A stretch of DNA of 64,000 nucleotides from Pseudomonas syringae KCTC 12500 (lineage in GTDB: Bacteria; Pseudomonadota; Gammaproteobacteria; Pseudomonadales; Pseudomonadaceae): the NCBI RefSeq assembly GCF_000507185.2, contig NZ_AYTM02000002.1, positions 519,501 to 583,500 of the forward strand, given 5' to 3'. The notes under the pieces were generated by a model that searched no databases, had not been told where the DNA came from, and saw only the letters and a program-made list of their open reading frames with translations. Shown here one piece after another: positions 35,360-45,847 of this stretch (position 1 is the stretch's first letter; each line of letters opens with the position of its first letter). The translations under genes and the position numbers were made by a program.

Positions 35360-35676
35360 ACTGCGTGCCGACACACCGATCGGTGCCAGCGAGGACGGCG
35401 TGCATCTTAGCGGCATGTGGCGCTTTTGTCATGTCGTCATTGCCCTTCGACCCTGTAGCCGATGTCGCCTGGAAACACGGTCTCATAAACTGATCATGCA
35501 ATTTGCAATACCCCAAAAAGCCATCATTGCAAAACGCACTGTAGAGCACTTTTTTTAATTTAATAAGCCATTGATTTTAAAGGATTTTTTATCATTTTCT
35601 GATTGGCATGCAGACTGCATTATTGATATCTGTGGAACACATCTCATCCCAAACGGTCGGGCACAGGTACTGGAAA
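35360..35676. other. Intergenic region at the core/island junction
   Basis: About 320 bases between the broken tRNA and the first core gene. It holds the former tRNA promoter. I see no gene; short frames here have no recognisable family. Confidence 0.4.
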
Positions 35677-35916
35677 ATGAACAAGACTCTCTCAGTGTTG
35701 AATGCGGCAGCTCTGGTGGCTCTGGTGGCATTTCATTTCCAGGATTCTGGTATCAAGGACGCTCAGGCCGCTATGCCTGCTCCAGTCCACCACCAGATCA
35801 GTCAGGCGCCAAAACTGGCAATCATGACTGAACGCGTTGCAAGCGCAGCAATGCTGGCCAATGACGATGATGAGTCACTTCAGTTTCCACGCGCCGAACA
35901 GCGCTGGGTTTTCTGA
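35677..35916 (+). CDS. Small exported protein, conserved in Pseudomonas
   Basis: About 79 residues from ATG 35677. The N-terminus MNKTLSVLNAAALVALVAFH is hydrophobic, then comes a signal-peptidase-like DAQAAMPA, and the rest is polar and acidic (ANDDDES). It looks like a small periplasmic or anchored protein. Function unknown. A longer in-frame reading from 35608 has no better RBS. It precedes another small membrane protein by 36 bp. Confidence 0.55.
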   Translation: MNKTLSVLNAAALVALVAFHFQDSGIKDAQAAMPAPVHHQISQAPKLAIMTERVASAAMLANDDDESLQFPRAEQRWVF

Positions 35917-35952
35917 TAACGCCCGCAACGACCCTTTCAAGAGAGAGTAGCC

Positions 35953-36138
35953 ATGTCAAAATCCGCGTTGTCGTTTCTGGTCCTGGCGATCATGGCTTTC
36001 GTCGTCGACCTTTTGCTTCCTGTTAATGCACAAGCTATGAGTATCGCTGCAAACATCGCCGCCGGTGTGTTCGCCAGTCTGTTTGTCGTTGCGTTGTTCG
36101 TCGGTCGTCGCTTCAAATTCGACCCAGTGCTGCGCTGA
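35953..36138 (+). CDS. Small two-helix membrane protein
   Basis: A 61-residue protein with AGAGAG before the ATG. Two hydrophobic segments (about 6-23 and 33-50) are followed by a basic tail (GRRFKFD). Probably an inner-membrane miniprotein; no family recognised. Likely co-transcribed with the gene before it. Confidence 0.6.
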   Translation: MSKSALSFLVLAIMAFVVDLLLPVNAQAMSIAANIAAGVFASLFVVALFVGRRFKFDPVLR

Positions 36139-36566
36139 CAGCGAAGCTACTTGCAGCAATTTGCCCGGTCGTCTGACCGTTCGTATCCAGAATCTCCCCT
36201 CCTCCAAAAGAACCTTCCTGCATCGCAGCCAACCCTTTGTCGGCTAACCTCGCTCACGCTGAATTTCGACGCATACTTGGAGTCAAATGGCCATGACAGG
36301 AAAAAGCTCGGTGGCGTGCCCTTTTATCCCGGGACAAATGCGATGACTTTGCAAATTCGCTCGCATTTCTGATAATTGGTGCTGGCAATACGCCTCTACC
36401 TGAGTCAATATTTGTCACAGAATTGACGCCAAGGATTCGACGGAATGCGGCATTATGTCGGCCCCTTGGAACCCCGGTTGAACATTTGGCCAAAATGACT
36501 GTCTGACTGTGACAATCTTGCGGCCACTTGCTAGAACCGCTTCCCCTGAACTAACCGGTTAAATAT
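36139..36566. other. amrZ upstream region
   Basis: About 430 bases without a supported gene. In P. aeruginosa AmrZ represses its own promoter, so operator sites are expected here, but I cannot pick them with confidence. Confidence 0.35.
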
Positions 36567-36893
36567 ATGAGCCCTATGAAACAGGCTACTTATTCCAGCC
36601 GCACGGCTGACAAGTTCGTCGTTCGCCTACCAGACGGCATGCGTAATCGCGTGCAAGAGGTAGCCAAGAATCATCACCGCAGCATGAACTCGGAAATCAT
36701 CGCTCGTCTCGAACAAAGCCTGATTCAGGAAGGCGCTCTTGGTGATGAACCAAGCCTGCGTCTCGATAGTCCTGAGCTGTCCTTGCACGAACGCGAGCTG
36801 CTGCAGCGCTTTCGTCAGCTTTCACATCGTCAACAGAACGCTCTTGTTTCGCTGATTGCTCATGACACGGAACTCGCTTCCGAAGAGTCCTGA
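36567..36893 (+). CDS. amrZ: AmrZ, ribbon-helix-helix regulator of alginate and motility
   Basis: A 108-residue Arc-type regulator, the same length as P. aeruginosa AmrZ and nearly identical in its core: [17 protein letters not shown] (RHH beta strand that enters the DNA groove), [17 protein letters not shown] (helices), then the C-terminal tetramerisation part ([14 protein letters not shown]). It activates alginate genes and represses flagellar ones and itself. A strong terminator follows 18 bp after the stop, so it is a single-gene unit. Confidence 0.93.
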   Translation: MSPMKQATYSSRTADKFVVRLPDGMRNRVQEVAKNHHRSMNSEIIARLEQSLIQEGALGDEPSLRLDSPELSLHERELLQRFRQLSHRQQNALVSLIAHDTELASEES

Positions 36894-36910
36894 GATTTCA
36901 CTTAACAGAC

Positions 36911-36938
36911 AAAGGCCAGCGAAAGCTGGCCTTTTTCG
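36911..36938 (+). terminator. amrZ terminator
   Basis: AAAGGCCAGC-GAAA-GCTGGCCTTTTT: a 10-bp stem with a GNRA loop and T tract directly after amrZ. Confidence 0.9.
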
Positions 36939-37020
36939 TTATAGCCTTCTTGTAGTCTTTTTCTTTATTAGTCGTCGGCTTATCGCGTTACACAACGAGA
37001 TGAAGACCTGGCCGAAGCAT

Positions 37021-37051
37021 AAAAAAACCGCCTGATCACGGCGGTTTTTTT
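37021..37051. terminator. mgtE terminator, bidirectional form
   Basis: A-tract, ACCGCC-TGATCAC-GGCGGT, T-tract. It lies 30 bp past the mgtE stop on the minus strand and could also stop read-through from amrZ. Confidence 0.85.
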
Positions 37052-37080
37052 ATTTCAAAAGACTGTAAGAGTCGCGAGGC

Positions 37081-38523
37081 TTAGAGCAGAAAGATCGTCG
37101 CCAGTCCAAGGAAGATGAAGAAGCCGCCGCTGTCGGTCATCGCCGTAATCATGACGCTTGCCCCCATCGCGGGATCTCGTCCCAGGCGAGCAAGCGCCAT
37201 GGGAATGGAAACGCCCATCAGCGCTGCCAGCAACAGGTTGAGCGTCATGGCTGCGGTCATGACCACACCTAATGACCAACTGCCATACAGCATGTAGGCG
37301 ACCACGCCGATCACCCCCCCCCAGAGCAGCCCGTTGATCAGGCCGACAGCCAGCTCCTTGCGCAGCAAGCGCGCCGTATTACCGGTATTGACCTGATCCA
37401 GCGCCATCGCGCGCACGATCATGGTGATGGTCTGATTACCGGAGTTGCCACCGATACCGGCCACGATAGGCATCAGCGCAGCGAGCGCCACCAGCTTCTC
37501 GATGGAGCCTTCGAACAGACCGATCACGCGCGAGGCCAGGAACGCAGTTACCAGGTTGACTGCCAGCCAGGCCCAACGGTTGCGCAGCGAACGCCATACC
37601 GACGCGAAGATGTCTTCTTCTTCACGCAGCCCCGCCATGTTGAGGACTTCGCTTTCGCTTTCCTCACGGATCAGGTCGACCATTTCATCGATGGTCAGAC
37701 GGCCGATCAGCTTGCCGTTCTTGTCCACGACCGGCGTGGAAATAAGGTCGTAACGCTCGAACGCCTGTGCCGCATCGTAGGCATCGTCTTCCGGGTGAAA
37801 GCTGACCGGGTCGTTGGCCATGACTTCGCCAACCTGCTTCTCCGGATCATTGACCAGCAGACGCTTGATCGGCAGCACGCCCTTGAGCACGCCCTCGGAA
37901 TCGACTACGAACAGTTTGTCGGTGTGACCGGGCAGCTCTTTGAGCCTGCGCAGGTAGCGCAGTACGACTTCAAGGCTGACATCCTCACGGATCGTCACCA
38001 TCTCGAAGTCCATCAGCGCACCGACCTGATCCTCGTCATAGGACAGGGCCGACCGCACGCGCTCACGCTGCTGTGAATCCAGTGTTTCCATGAGTTCGTG
38101 GACGACGTCGCGGGGCAACTCGGGAGCAAGGTCGGCCAGTTCGTCGGCGTCCATGTCCCGTGCCGCCGCGAGCAACTCATGATCGTCCATGTCGGCGATC
38201 AGGGTTTCACGAACGGAATCGGATACTTCGAGAAGAATATCGCCGTCGCGATCGGCCTTGACCAGCTGCCAGACGGTCAGACGGTCTTCCAGGGGCAAGG
38301 CTTCAAGGATATAAGCGACGTCGGCAGAGTGAAGGTCTTCGAGCTTGCGTTGCAACTCGACGAGGTTCTGCCGGTGAACCAGGTTTTCTACACGGTCCTG
38401 ATGCTGACCTTCCTGACGATGGGTCAGGTCCTCAACAATACGCTGGCGCTGCAGCAGATCGACGACCTGAGCCAGGCGATCCTGCAAGCTTTCCTGCGTT
38501 TTTTTTACTTCTCTTTCGGTCAT
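37081..38523 (-). CDS. mgtE: Magnesium transporter MgtE
   Basis: About 480 residues from MTEREVKK (38523), preceded by GGAG; ten extra in-frame codons upstream are unlikely. Domains in order: MgtE_N superhelix (about 40-150: DVAYILEALPLEDRL, then ELADLAPELP), two CBS domains (about 155-270, with VDSEGVLKGVLPIKRL and DKNGKLIGRLTIDEM), then five membrane helices from about 300, including PIVAGIGGNSGNQ, the pore-lining signature. It is a Mg2+-gated inner-membrane channel; the N-terminal and CBS parts close it when Mg2+ is plentiful. Confidence 0.93.
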   Translation of the reverse strand: MTEREVKKTQESLQDRLAQVVDLLQRQRIVEDLTHRQEGQHQDRVENLVHRQNLVELQRKLEDLHSADVAYILEALPLEDRLTVWQLVKADRDGDILLEVSDSVRETLIADMDDHELLAAARDMDADELADLAPELPRDVVHELMETLDSQQRERVRSALSYDEDQVGALMDFEMVTIREDVSLEVVLRYLRRLKELPGHTDKLFVVDSEGVLKGVLPIKRLLVNDPEKQVGEVMANDPVSFHPEDDAYDAAQAFERYDLISTPVVDKNGKLIGRLTIDEMVDLIREESESEVLNMAGLREEEDIFASVWRSLRNRWAWLAVNLVTAFLASRVIGLFEGSIEKLVALAALMPIVAGIGGNSGNQTITMIVRAMALDQVNTGNTARLLRKELAVGLINGLLWGGVIGVVAYMLYGSWSLGVVMTAAMTLNLLLAALMGVSIPMALARLGRDPAMGASVMITAMTDSGGFFIFLGLATIFLL

Positions 38524-38848
38524 AGGCGAACTCCACTCCCAGCAGCGGAGCACGCCGGGAGATCAATCAGTTAATTCATGATTGTTGAAAAACATTATTG
38601 AGTAACGACTGGGTATGTCCATGGAGGTGTTCCACAAGCCCCGGCGGAGCTGACGGGCGCAATGATACACCGCTTTGAGCGAAGCGCACGCGAGAAAATT
38701 CAGCTCAGAACAACCGTTTGCAGTGCAAACCTGCACAACTCCGTAAGCCAGCCAAGGTTCGACGTCACATTCAGCCAACAAAACACGCTCGCCCCTTGCA
38801 AAGGCGGGAGTTAGCCTTTGCTGACACCCGTCACGGAGGACCTTGGGC
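38524..38848. other. Divergent promoter region, mgtE and DUF4124 gene
   Basis: About 325 bases. I see no gene. Both flanking genes start here. Confidence 0.4.
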
Positions 38849-39340
38849 ATGCGACCTGCCAATCACCTGCTGCTGTGGAGCACCCTGCTCTGCCTGCCTG
38901 CGACTGCAACCGCCAGCAACGTTCATCGCTGCGAGGATGCATCCGGAAAGATTACGTTTACCACCCTGGGATGCCCGGATGGGCACAGCACCCGCCTGCA
39001 GAGCGCCTTCAACGCACCGCCGGGAACCCGTATCGATGTGCTGCCGCCCTCTAACACAGCGCAAACCGCGCGTGGAAAATCGGCAGAACAGACAGTTGTC
39101 GTGGTGGGCACACGCGATGATGGCTGCGGCAACCGCTTGAGCGCCGAACAGCGCCGGGCTGCGATCATCAACCAGCGCACCCCTCCCGGCATGACGCAGC
39201 GTGATGTCGAGAGCCTGCTGGGGCGTCCCGACAAGGTCATCAACCGTAACGGGGAATTGCATTACGTGTACAACCAGAAAAAAGGCCGCAGCAATAAGGT
39301 GACATTCGACGAGCACGGATGCGTTAAAGGAAAACGCTAG
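38849..39340 (+). CDS. Exported DUF4124 / SmpA-OmlA-like protein
   Basis: About 163 residues from ATG 38849, which has GGAGG nine bases upstream; a TTG two codons earlier is too close to it. A signal peptide (LLLWSTLLCLPATATAS) is followed by a DUF4124 strand (VHRCEDASGKITFTTLGCP) and a C-terminal SmpA/BamE-like segment (IINQRTPPGMTQRDVESLLG, then LHYVYNQKKG and VTFDEHGCV). Probably periplasmic; envelope-related role inferred. Confidence 0.75.
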   Translation: MRPANHLLLWSTLLCLPATATASNVHRCEDASGKITFTTLGCPDGHSTRLQSAFNAPPGTRIDVLPPSNTAQTARGKSAEQTVVVVGTRDDGCGNRLSAEQRRAAIINQRTPPGMTQRDVESLLGRPDKVINRNGELHYVYNQKKGRSNKVTFDEHGCVKGKR

Positions 39341-39345
39341 AAAGC

Positions 39346-39377
39346 AAAAAGCCCACATCTTTCGATGTGGGCTTTTT
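39346..39377. terminator. Bidirectional terminator
   Basis: AAAAAGCCCACATC-TTTC-GATGTGGGCTTTTT. It ends the DUF4124 gene on the plus strand and the tRNA operon on the minus strand. Confidence 0.9.
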
Positions 39378-39384
39378 GTTTGTA

Positions 39385-39461
39385 TGGTGCACTCGACAGG
39401 ATTCGAACCTGTGACCGCTCGGTTCGTAGCCGAGTACTCTATCCAGCTGAGCTACGAGTGC
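39385..39461 (-). tRNA. tRNA-Arg(ACG), copy 1
   Basis: Cloverleaf with acceptor GCACTCG/CGAGTGC, anticodon loop CTACGAA (anticodon ACG), T arm ACAGG/CCTGT and encoded CCA. It is identical to the second copy at 39549 and last in a three-tRNA minus-strand cluster. Confidence 0.95.
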
Positions 39462-39548
39462 ATTGGTGTTTTTAGACCAGATCACCTCTGGTTGGAGCCA
39501 GTTATCGGAAACCTTGTAATTGCTTACAACACTTCAAACAACTTTAAA

Positions 39549-39625
39549 TGGTGCACTCGACAGGATTCGAACCTGTGACCGCTCGGTTCGTAGCCGAGTA
39601 CTCTATCCAGCTGAGCTACGAGTGC
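39549..39625 (-). tRNA. tRNA-Arg(ACG), copy 2
   Basis: Identical to the copy at 39385, with encoded CCA. Tandem gene copies reflect demand for CGN codons. Confidence 0.95.
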
Positions 39626-39734
39626 ATGTGTTGGTGCCGCGCATTATAGGTCGTAAAACTGTTTAGTCAAGCACTTTTTCTAGTAAATTCAACAACTTAC
39701 AGATCAAGCCCAGTTTTACGCACTACATAAATAA

Positions 39735-39825
39735 TGGCGGAGAACGGGGGATTCGAACCCCCGACACCCTTTTGAGGTGTACTCCCTTAGCAGGGGAGCG
39801 CCTTCGGCCACTCGGCCAGCTCTCC
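39735..39825 (-). tRNA. tRNA-Ser(GCT)
   Basis: A 91-nt class II tRNA: acceptor GGAGAGC/GTTCTCC, anticodon loop CTGCTAA (anticodon GCT), a long variable arm (TACACCTCAAAAGGGTGTC) and encoded CCA. It lies between csrA and the tRNA-Arg pair, in the same orientation. Confidence 0.95.
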
Positions 39826-39887
39826 GCAACACGGGGCGTATAATAACCACCCTTTTCCCCGTTTGCAAACCAAAAATTCAATAAAAA

Positions 39888-40076
39888 TTAATGGCTTGGT
39901 TCTTCGTCCTTCTCTTTCTTGATACGCAGGTAAATCTCTTCACGGTGGACAGCGACTTCCTTGGGCGCATTGACACCAATACGCACCTGATTACCCTTCA
40001 CTCCGAGCACGGTGACGGTGATTTCACCATCCCCAATGATCAGGCTTTCCGCGCACCGACGAGTCAGAATCAGCAT
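39888..40076 (-). CDS. csrA: Carbon storage regulator CsrA/RsmA
   Basis: A 62-residue RNA-binding protein: [16 protein letters not shown], then [19 protein letters not shown] and HREEIY. It forms a strand-swapped dimer that binds GGA motifs in mRNA leaders and represses translation of secondary-metabolism and biofilm genes; RsmY/RsmZ RNAs sequester it. It lies between tRNA-Ser and lysC, the standard Pseudomonas order. Confidence 0.95.
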   Translation of the reverse strand: MLILTRRCAESLIIGDGEITVTVLGVKGNQVRIGVNAPKEVAVHREEIYLRIKKEKDEEPSH

Positions 40077-40245
40077 ACTTTTCTCCTTACGCCTTTATTC
40101 AGGGACAACAGTCTGCAACCTATAGGCAGTGACACTAGCAAAACGCCATGACCACTACCTGTATATCGACTAACGCAAAGAAAACAAAAGCCCTTCTGCG
40201 CAGCACCCGAAAGACGCGGTCACGCCGCGCCCTTCGATGACAGGG

Positions 40246-41478
40246 TCATTCACCCTGCCGCGGAGCATCCAGCTCAAAGGCCGTGTGCAATGCGCGCACA
40301 GCCAACTCCAGGTATTTCTCTTCGATGACCACGGAAACCTTGATTTCCGATGTGGAGATCATCTGGATATTGATGCTCTCCTTGGCCAGCGCTTCGAACA
40401 TGCGACTGGCAACGCCGGCATGCGAGCGCATGCCGACGCCAACGATCGACACCTTGGCGATCTTGGTATCGCCGGAGACTTCACGCGCGCTGATTTCACG
40501 TGCGGTAGCTTCGAGCACCTGCAAGGCCGCCTGATAGTCGTTGCGATGGATCGTGAAGGTGAAATCGGTGGTGTTATCGTGCGAGACGTTCTGCACGATC
40601 ATGTCCACTTCGATATTGGCCGCGCTGATCGGGCCGAGAATCTTGAACGCCACGCCGGGGGTGTCTGGCACGCCACGGATGGTCAGCTTGGCTTCATCGC
40701 GGTTGAAGGCGATGCCGGAAATGATCGGCTGTTCCATGGATTCCTCTTCATCGATTGTAATAAGGGTGCCCGGCCCCTCTTTGAAGCTGTGCAGAACGCG
40801 CAGCGGGACATTGTATTTGCCGGCGAATTCGACCGCACGGATCTGCAGCACCTTGGAACCGAGGCTGGCCATTTCCAGCATCTCTTCAAAGGTGATCTTG
40901 TCGAGGCGCTGGGCCTGCGACACGACGCGCGGATCAGTGGTGTAGACGCCATCGACGTCGGTGTAGATCTGGCACTCGTCCGCTTTCAGCGCCGCCGCCA
41001 GGGCAACACCGGTCGTGTCCGAGCCACCACGCCCGAGGGTCGTGATGTTGCCGTGTTCATCGACACCCTGGAAGCCGGCGACCACCACCACGCGACCCGC
41101 TTTCAGGTCGGAGCGGATCTTCTGGTCGTCGATCTGCAGGATGCGCGCCTTGTTGTGCGCGCTGTCGGTGAGAATACGCACCTGATTGCCGGTGTAGGAC
41201 ACCGCCGGAACGCCACGCTTCATCAAGGCCATCGCCAGCAGCGCGATGGTGACCTGCTCGCCCGTGGAGACAATGACATCCAGTTCACGGGGAACCGGCT
41301 GATCACTGATCTGCCTGGCCAGCTCGATCAGACGATTGGTTTCACCACTCATGGCCGACAGCACGACCACCAGGTCGTCACCCGCCTCACGGAATTTCTT
41401 GACCTTGTCGGCCACCTGCTCGATGCGCTCTACAGAGCCCACGGAGGTGCCGCCAAATTTCTGTACGATTAAAGCCAT
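40246..41478 (-). CDS. lysC: Aspartate kinase
   Basis: A 410-residue aspartokinase. The N-terminal kinase domain opens with the invariant KFGGTSVG at 7-14 and contains GRGGSDTTGVALAAAL; the C-terminal third holds two ACT domains (RGVPDTPGVAFKIL; VSIVGVGMRSHAGVASRMFEAL) that bind lysine and threonine as feedback inhibitors. It phosphorylates aspartate, the first step to lysine, threonine and methionine. The long plus-strand frame over it is a codon-bias shadow. An internal start that would make a beta subunit is possible but not marked by a strong RBS. Confidence 0.95.
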   Translation of the reverse strand: MALIVQKFGGTSVGSVERIEQVADKVKKFREAGDDLVVVLSAMSGETNRLIELARQISDQPVPRELDVIVSTGEQVTIALLAMALMKRGVPAVSYTGNQVRILTDSAHNKARILQIDDQKIRSDLKAGRVVVVAGFQGVDEHGNITTLGRGGSDTTGVALAAALKADECQIYTDVDGVYTTDPRVVSQAQRLDKITFEEMLEMASLGSKVLQIRAVEFAGKYNVPLRVLHSFKEGPGTLITIDEEESMEQPIISGIAFNRDEAKLTIRGVPDTPGVAFKILGPISAANIEVDMIVQNVSHDNTTDFTFTIHRNDYQAALQVLEATAREISAREVSGDTKIAKVSIVGVGMRSHAGVASRMFEALAKESINIQMISTSEIKVSVVIEEKYLELAVRALHTAFELDAPRQGE

Positions 41479-41569
41479 CTCAAAGCCGCCTCAAATCCCG
41501 TTAAGAGCACCCATTAACATTCGAGTCCCAGTACGGCCTGCCGGTGTGCGGCAGGCACGCTGACCCGAC

Positions 41570-44194
41570 TCAGATACCCTGCTCTACAAAAGGAACGGCC
41601 AGTGCCAGCGCTGAATCCAGCGCGCCGGCATCGACACCACCGCCTTGAGCCATATCAGGACGGCCACCACCTTTACCACCTACGGCGGCAGCTGCCTGCT
41701 TCATCAAATCACCGGCTTTGAGTTGGCCAGTCAGGTCCTTGGTCACGCCTGCGACCAAGACAACCTTGTCCTCATGAACACTGCCGAGCAGGATCACTGC
41801 GCGGCCGAGCTTGTTCTTCAACTGATCGACAAGCGCCAACAGCGCCTTGCCGTCCTGACCATCCAGGCGCGTGGCCAGAACCTTGACCCCTTTGACATCC
41901 AGCGCAGCTGACGACAGGTCGTCACCGGCGGCACTGGCTGCCTTGGCTTGCAGTTGTTCCAGTTGTTTTTCCAGCAGACGGTTGCGTTCAATCACCGCCG
42001 TCAGCTTGTCCAGCAGGTTGTCGCGATTGCCTTTGACCAGCGTCGCAGCTTCCTTGAGTTGATCTTCGGCCGAATTCAGCCAGGCCAGCGCCGCAGCGCC
42101 AGTGACGGCCTCGATACGGCGCACGCCTGCTGCAACACCGCCTTCACTGACGATCTTGAACAACGCGATGTCACCGGTGCGGCTGGCGTGAATGCCACCA
42201 CACAGCTCGACGGAAAACTCGCCGCCCATGCTCAGTACGCGAACGCTGTCGCCGTACTTTTCGCCGAACAGCGCCATGGCGCCCTTCTTCTTCGCCGTGT
42301 CGATATCGGTTTCTTCGGTCATTACCTCGGTGTTCTTGCGAATCTCGGCGTTGACGATATCTTCCAGCGCGCGCAGTTGCTCGGGCTTGATCGCTTCGAA
42401 ATGGCTGAAGTCGAAGCGCAGACGCTGACTGTCGACCAGCGAGCCTTTCTGCTGAACGTGCTCACCCAGCACCTGACGCAATGCGGCGTGCAGCAAGTGA
42501 GTGGCCGAATGGTTCAATTTGGTTGCATCGCGAACTTCATCAGCCACTTGTGTTTCAACCTGCGCGCCAACGCTCAGGCTGCCGGACGCCACAACGCCGT
42601 GGTGCAGGAACGCACCACCGGTCTTGGTGGTATCACTGACGTCAAAGCGCGCGTCACCGGCCTGCAGGAAACCACTGTCACCGATCTGACCGCCCGACTC
42701 GGCGTAGAACGGGGTGATGTCGAGAATCACCACGCCCTCTTCGCCTTCATTCAGGTGAGAAACCGACTGGCCTTCCTTATAGAGCGCCACGACGCTTGCG
42801 CTGCCAGTGGTCGCCGAGTAACCGGTGAACTGCGTGGCCACATCGACCTTCACCAGGCTGTTGTAATCCATGCCGAACGAGCTGGCCGAACGGGCGCGCA
42901 CGCGCTGGGCGTCCATTTCACGCTCGAAGCCTGCTTCGTCCAGGGTCAGGTTGCGCTCGCGGGCGATGTCGCCGGTCAGGTCCATCGGGAAACCGTAGGT
43001 GTCGTACAGCTTGAACACCACTTCGCCCGGAACCACGGTGCCTTTGAGGTCGGCCAGATCCTGCTCGAGGATTTTCAGACCTTGCTCGAGGGTCTTGGCG
43101 AACTGCTCTTCTTCGCCTTTGAGTACGCGTTCGATGTGCGACTGCTGCTGCACCAGCTCAGGGAACGCAGACCCCATCTCGGCGACCAGCGCGGCAACGA
43201 TCTGGTAGAAGAAGCTGCCCTTGGCACCCAGTTTGTTGCCGTGACGGCAGGCGCGACGAATGATGCGGCGCAGCACATAACCACGCCCTTCGTTGGACGG
43301 CAGCACGCCGTCGGCGATCAGGAAGCCGCACGAGCGAATGTGGTCAGCCACGACTTTCAGCGAAGCCTGGTTGTCATTGCTGCAACCAATGGCCTTGGCC
43401 GACGCAGCCAGCAGGCTCTGGAACAAGTCGATTTCATAGTTGGAATGCACGTGCTGCAGGACCGCACTGACACGCTCCAGGCCCATGCCGGTATCGACCG
43501 ACGGCGCTGGCAGCGGGTGCAGCACGCCATCTGCAGTCCGGTTGAACTGCATGAATACGTTGTTCCAGATCTCGATGTAACGGTCGCCGTCTTCTTCCGG
43601 CGAGCCTGGCGGGCCGCCCCAGATTTCCGGGCCGTGATCGAAGAAAATCTCGCTGCAAGGGCCGCATGGGCCGGTGTCGCCCATGGTCCAGAAGTTATCG
43701 GAGGCGTACGGTGCGCCTTTGTTGTCGCCAATACGGACCATGCGCTCGGCAGGTACGCCGATCTCCTTGGTCCAGATGTCGTAGGCTTCGTCGTCAGTGG
43801 CGTACACCGTGACCCAGAGCTTTTCCTTGGGCAGGTTGAGCCATTTTTCGGAGGTCAGGAAGGTCCAGGCGTAGGTGATGGCATCACGCTTGAAATAGTC
43901 ACCGAAGCTGAAGTTGCCCAGCATTTCGAAAAAAGTATGGTGACGAGCGGTATAGCCGACGTTTTCCAGGTCGTTGTGCTTGCCACCGGCACGCACGCAT
44001 TTCTGACTGGTAACGGCGCGGGTGTAGGCGCGCTTTTCCTGGCCCAGGAAGCAATCCTTGAACTGGTTCATGCCTGCGTTGGTGAACAGCAGGGTTGGGT
44101 CATTGCCCGGAATCAAGGAGCTTGAAGCGACACGGGTGTGGCCTTGCTCTTCGAAGAAGCCAAGGAAGGCTTCACGGATTTCTGCGCTTTTCAT
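41570..44194 (-). CDS. alaS: Alanyl-tRNA synthetase
   Basis: A 874-residue protein from [10 protein letters not shown] (44194), with GGAAG before it; 25 extra upstream codons are spurious. The N-terminal class II catalytic core includes [15 protein letters not shown] and [17 protein letters not shown]. The editing domain has the zinc motif [11 protein letters not shown] and, later, [12 protein letters not shown]. The C-Ala domain ends with [15 protein letters not shown]. All modules of the full-length family are present. It charges tRNA-Ala and clears mischarged Ser/Gly. Confidence 0.96.
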   Translation of the reverse strand: MKSAEIREAFLGFFEEQGHTRVASSSLIPGNDPTLLFTNAGMNQFKDCFLGQEKRAYTRAVTSQKCVRAGGKHNDLENVGYTARHHTFFEMLGNFSFGDYFKRDAITYAWTFLTSEKWLNLPKEKLWVTVYATDDEAYDIWTKEIGVPAERMVRIGDNKGAPYASDNFWTMGDTGPCGPCSEIFFDHGPEIWGGPPGSPEEDGDRYIEIWNNVFMQFNRTADGVLHPLPAPSVDTGMGLERVSAVLQHVHSNYEIDLFQSLLAASAKAIGCSNDNQASLKVVADHIRSCGFLIADGVLPSNEGRGYVLRRIIRRACRHGNKLGAKGSFFYQIVAALVAEMGSAFPELVQQQSHIERVLKGEEEQFAKTLEQGLKILEQDLADLKGTVVPGEVVFKLYDTYGFPMDLTGDIARERNLTLDEAGFEREMDAQRVRARSASSFGMDYNSLVKVDVATQFTGYSATTGSASVVALYKEGQSVSHLNEGEEGVVILDITPFYAESGGQIGDSGFLQAGDARFDVSDTTKTGGAFLHHGVVASGSLSVGAQVETQVADEVRDATKLNHSATHLLHAALRQVLGEHVQQKGSLVDSQRLRFDFSHFEAIKPEQLRALEDIVNAEIRKNTEVMTEETDIDTAKKKGAMALFGEKYGDSVRVLSMGGEFSVELCGGIHASRTGDIALFKIVSEGGVAAGVRRIEAVTGAAALAWLNSAEDQLKEAATLVKGNRDNLLDKLTAVIERNRLLEKQLEQLQAKAASAAGDDLSSAALDVKGVKVLATRLDGQDGKALLALVDQLKNKLGRAVILLGSVHEDKVVLVAGVTKDLTGQLKAGDLMKQAAAAVGGKGGGRPDMAQGGGVDAGALDSALALAVPFVEQGI

Positions 44195-44338
44195 AGGTTC
44201 TTCCACGGAGACTGCGGCCAGAGGCAAGTGCAAAACGTCAAATGACGTAGCGACGGCAAAGGGCCGCATTATATAGGCGTTGCGCCCTCGGTACAGTGTG
44301 TTTGTGCGATAGAAACAAGTAACTGGATTATCGGCATG

Positions 44339-45343
44339 TCATGAGTGTTCAAAGGCTGCGAATGCGGCGATGACCTGTTCGATCTGAGCGCGCGACACGT
44401 TCAGGTGGGTCACCATGCGCAGCCGCGACGAGGCCGTGAGTACGATGCCACGCTCGGCGCAGAACGCTTTGAGCGATGCCGCGCGCTCGCCGATCTGCAC
44501 ATAGACCATATTGGTCTGCACCGGCTCGACAGCGTAGCCGAGCCCGCTCAGGCCTTCAGCCAGAAACGCCGCGTTGGCATGGTCGTCTGCCAACCGCTCG
44601 ACCTGATGATCCAGCGCGTAGAGCCCTGCCGCCGCCAGCCCTCCAGCCTGACGCATGCCACCGCCGAGCATCTTGCGCAAGCGGCGGGCCTTGGCGATCA
44701 ATGGCTGCGAACCGCACAGCACCGAGCCGATCGGCGCGCCCAGCCCCTTGGAAAGGCAGACCGAAACCGAATCGAAGTGCCGGGTGATCTCGCGGACATC
44801 GACACCCAGCCTGACCGAGGCGTTGTACAGCCGTGCGCCGTCCAGATGGAGGGCGAGCCCCTTTTCCAGAGTCAGGGTACGCGCGGCAGCCAGGTAGTCC
44901 AAGGGCAGCACTTTGCCCTGCATGGTGTTTTCCAGGGCCAGCAGGCGCGTGCGGGCAAAATGAAAATCATCGGGCTTGATGGCGTCGAGCACCTGCTGCA
45001 GGTCCAGAGAACCGTCGGCCTGTACCTCCAGCGGCTGTGGCTGAATGGAGCCCAGCACTGCCGCACCGCCACCTTCGTATTTATAGGTGTGGGCCTGCTG
45101 ACCGACGATGTACTCGTCGCCGCGTTCACAGTGCGCCATCAGCGCCAGCAGATTGCTCATGGTGCCCGACGGCACGAACAGCGCGGCATCAAACCCGAGG
45201 CGTCCGGCAAGCGTCGCTTCGAGCAGATTGACGGTAGGGTCCTCGCCGTAGACGTCATCGCCAACGGGCGCACGTGCCATGGCATCAAGCATGCCGGCCG
45301 TGGGCAGAGTCACTGTGTCGCTGCGCAGATCGATGACAGTCAC
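44339..45343 (-). CDS. ltaE: Low-specificity L-threonine aldolase
   Basis: A 334-residue PLP enzyme. I place the start at a GTG (45343) with GGGAG eight bases upstream; the longer frame runs into the FMN riboswitch region and is not coding. [12 protein letters not shown] opens the protein, [11 protein letters not shown] carries the PLP-binding Asp and [13 protein letters not shown] the Schiff-base Lys. It cleaves threonine or allo-threonine to glycine and acetaldehyde. Confidence 0.9.
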   Translation of the reverse strand: MTVIDLRSDTVTLPTAGMLDAMARAPVGDDVYGEDPTVNLLEATLAGRLGFDAALFVPSGTMSNLLALMAHCERGDEYIVGQQAHTYKYEGGGAAVLGSIQPQPLEVQADGSLDLQQVLDAIKPDDFHFARTRLLALENTMQGKVLPLDYLAAARTLTLEKGLALHLDGARLYNASVRLGVDVREITRHFDSVSVCLSKGLGAPIGSVLCGSQPLIAKARRLRKMLGGGMRQAGGLAAAGLYALDHQVERLADDHANAAFLAEGLSGLGYAVEPVQTNMVYVQIGERAASLKAFCAERGIVLTASSRLRMVTHLNVSRAQIEQVIAAFAAFEHS

Positions 45344-45555
45344 GAAAAAGCTCCCTGAAGTTGAAGATCGATAATGCATGCAACCTTTGGCTTGCAACAA
45401 GGCATTACTGACGACGCGGTACATGATAATCAAGCGCGGCCGCTCTCGATACTCCGACTCCTTATAAGAAAAAGGCAGGTATACCGTACGAAAGTGTCCA
45501 TGCATGATCCAGCGAACTATGATAAAAATCTCGCGCCGGCCACGTAAAGTGACGG

Positions 45556-45720
45556 CAACGTTCTCAGGGCGGGGTGTAATTCCCCACCGGCGGTAATGAC
45601 GCGCAATGCGTCTAGCCCGCGAGCGCTTGGGGGTCGTGGCGTTGGCCGCGATCTGCAAGGTCAGCAGACCCGGTGTGATTCCGGGGCCGACGGTCATAGT
45701 CCGGATGAAGAGAGAGCGGG
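45556..45720 (+). ncRNA. FMN riboswitch (RFN element)
   Basis: The conserved RFN boxes occur in order: ACGTTCTCAGGGCGGGG, TTCCCCACCGGCGGTAA, AGCCCGCGAGCG, then GTCAGCAGACCCGGTG, TCCGGGGCCGACGGT and AGTCCGGATGAAGAGAG. The aptamer closes about 130 bases before the lumazine synthase GTG. FMN binding lowers expression, here most likely by early termination or RBS masking. Confidence 0.95.
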
Positions 45721-45847
45721 ATTGGTGTCAGCAAGAACGTCTGTAAAACCTATCCATGAACGACATCGTTCAGGAGGCTTTCCTACGCAGCTTGAATCCC
45801 TTTCGATCCAAATGCCCTGTTTTTTCCATAAACAGGAGTCAGAACAC

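Noticed and set aside
40237..41472. 411-codon plus-strand frame opposite lysC
   Set aside because: It mirrors lysC almost end to end; such frames arise from G+C-rich third positions, and the protein resembles nothing.
41948..44125. 725-codon plus-strand frame opposite alaS
   Set aside because: Antisense shadow of a certain gene with the same codon-bias cause; no RBS or family.
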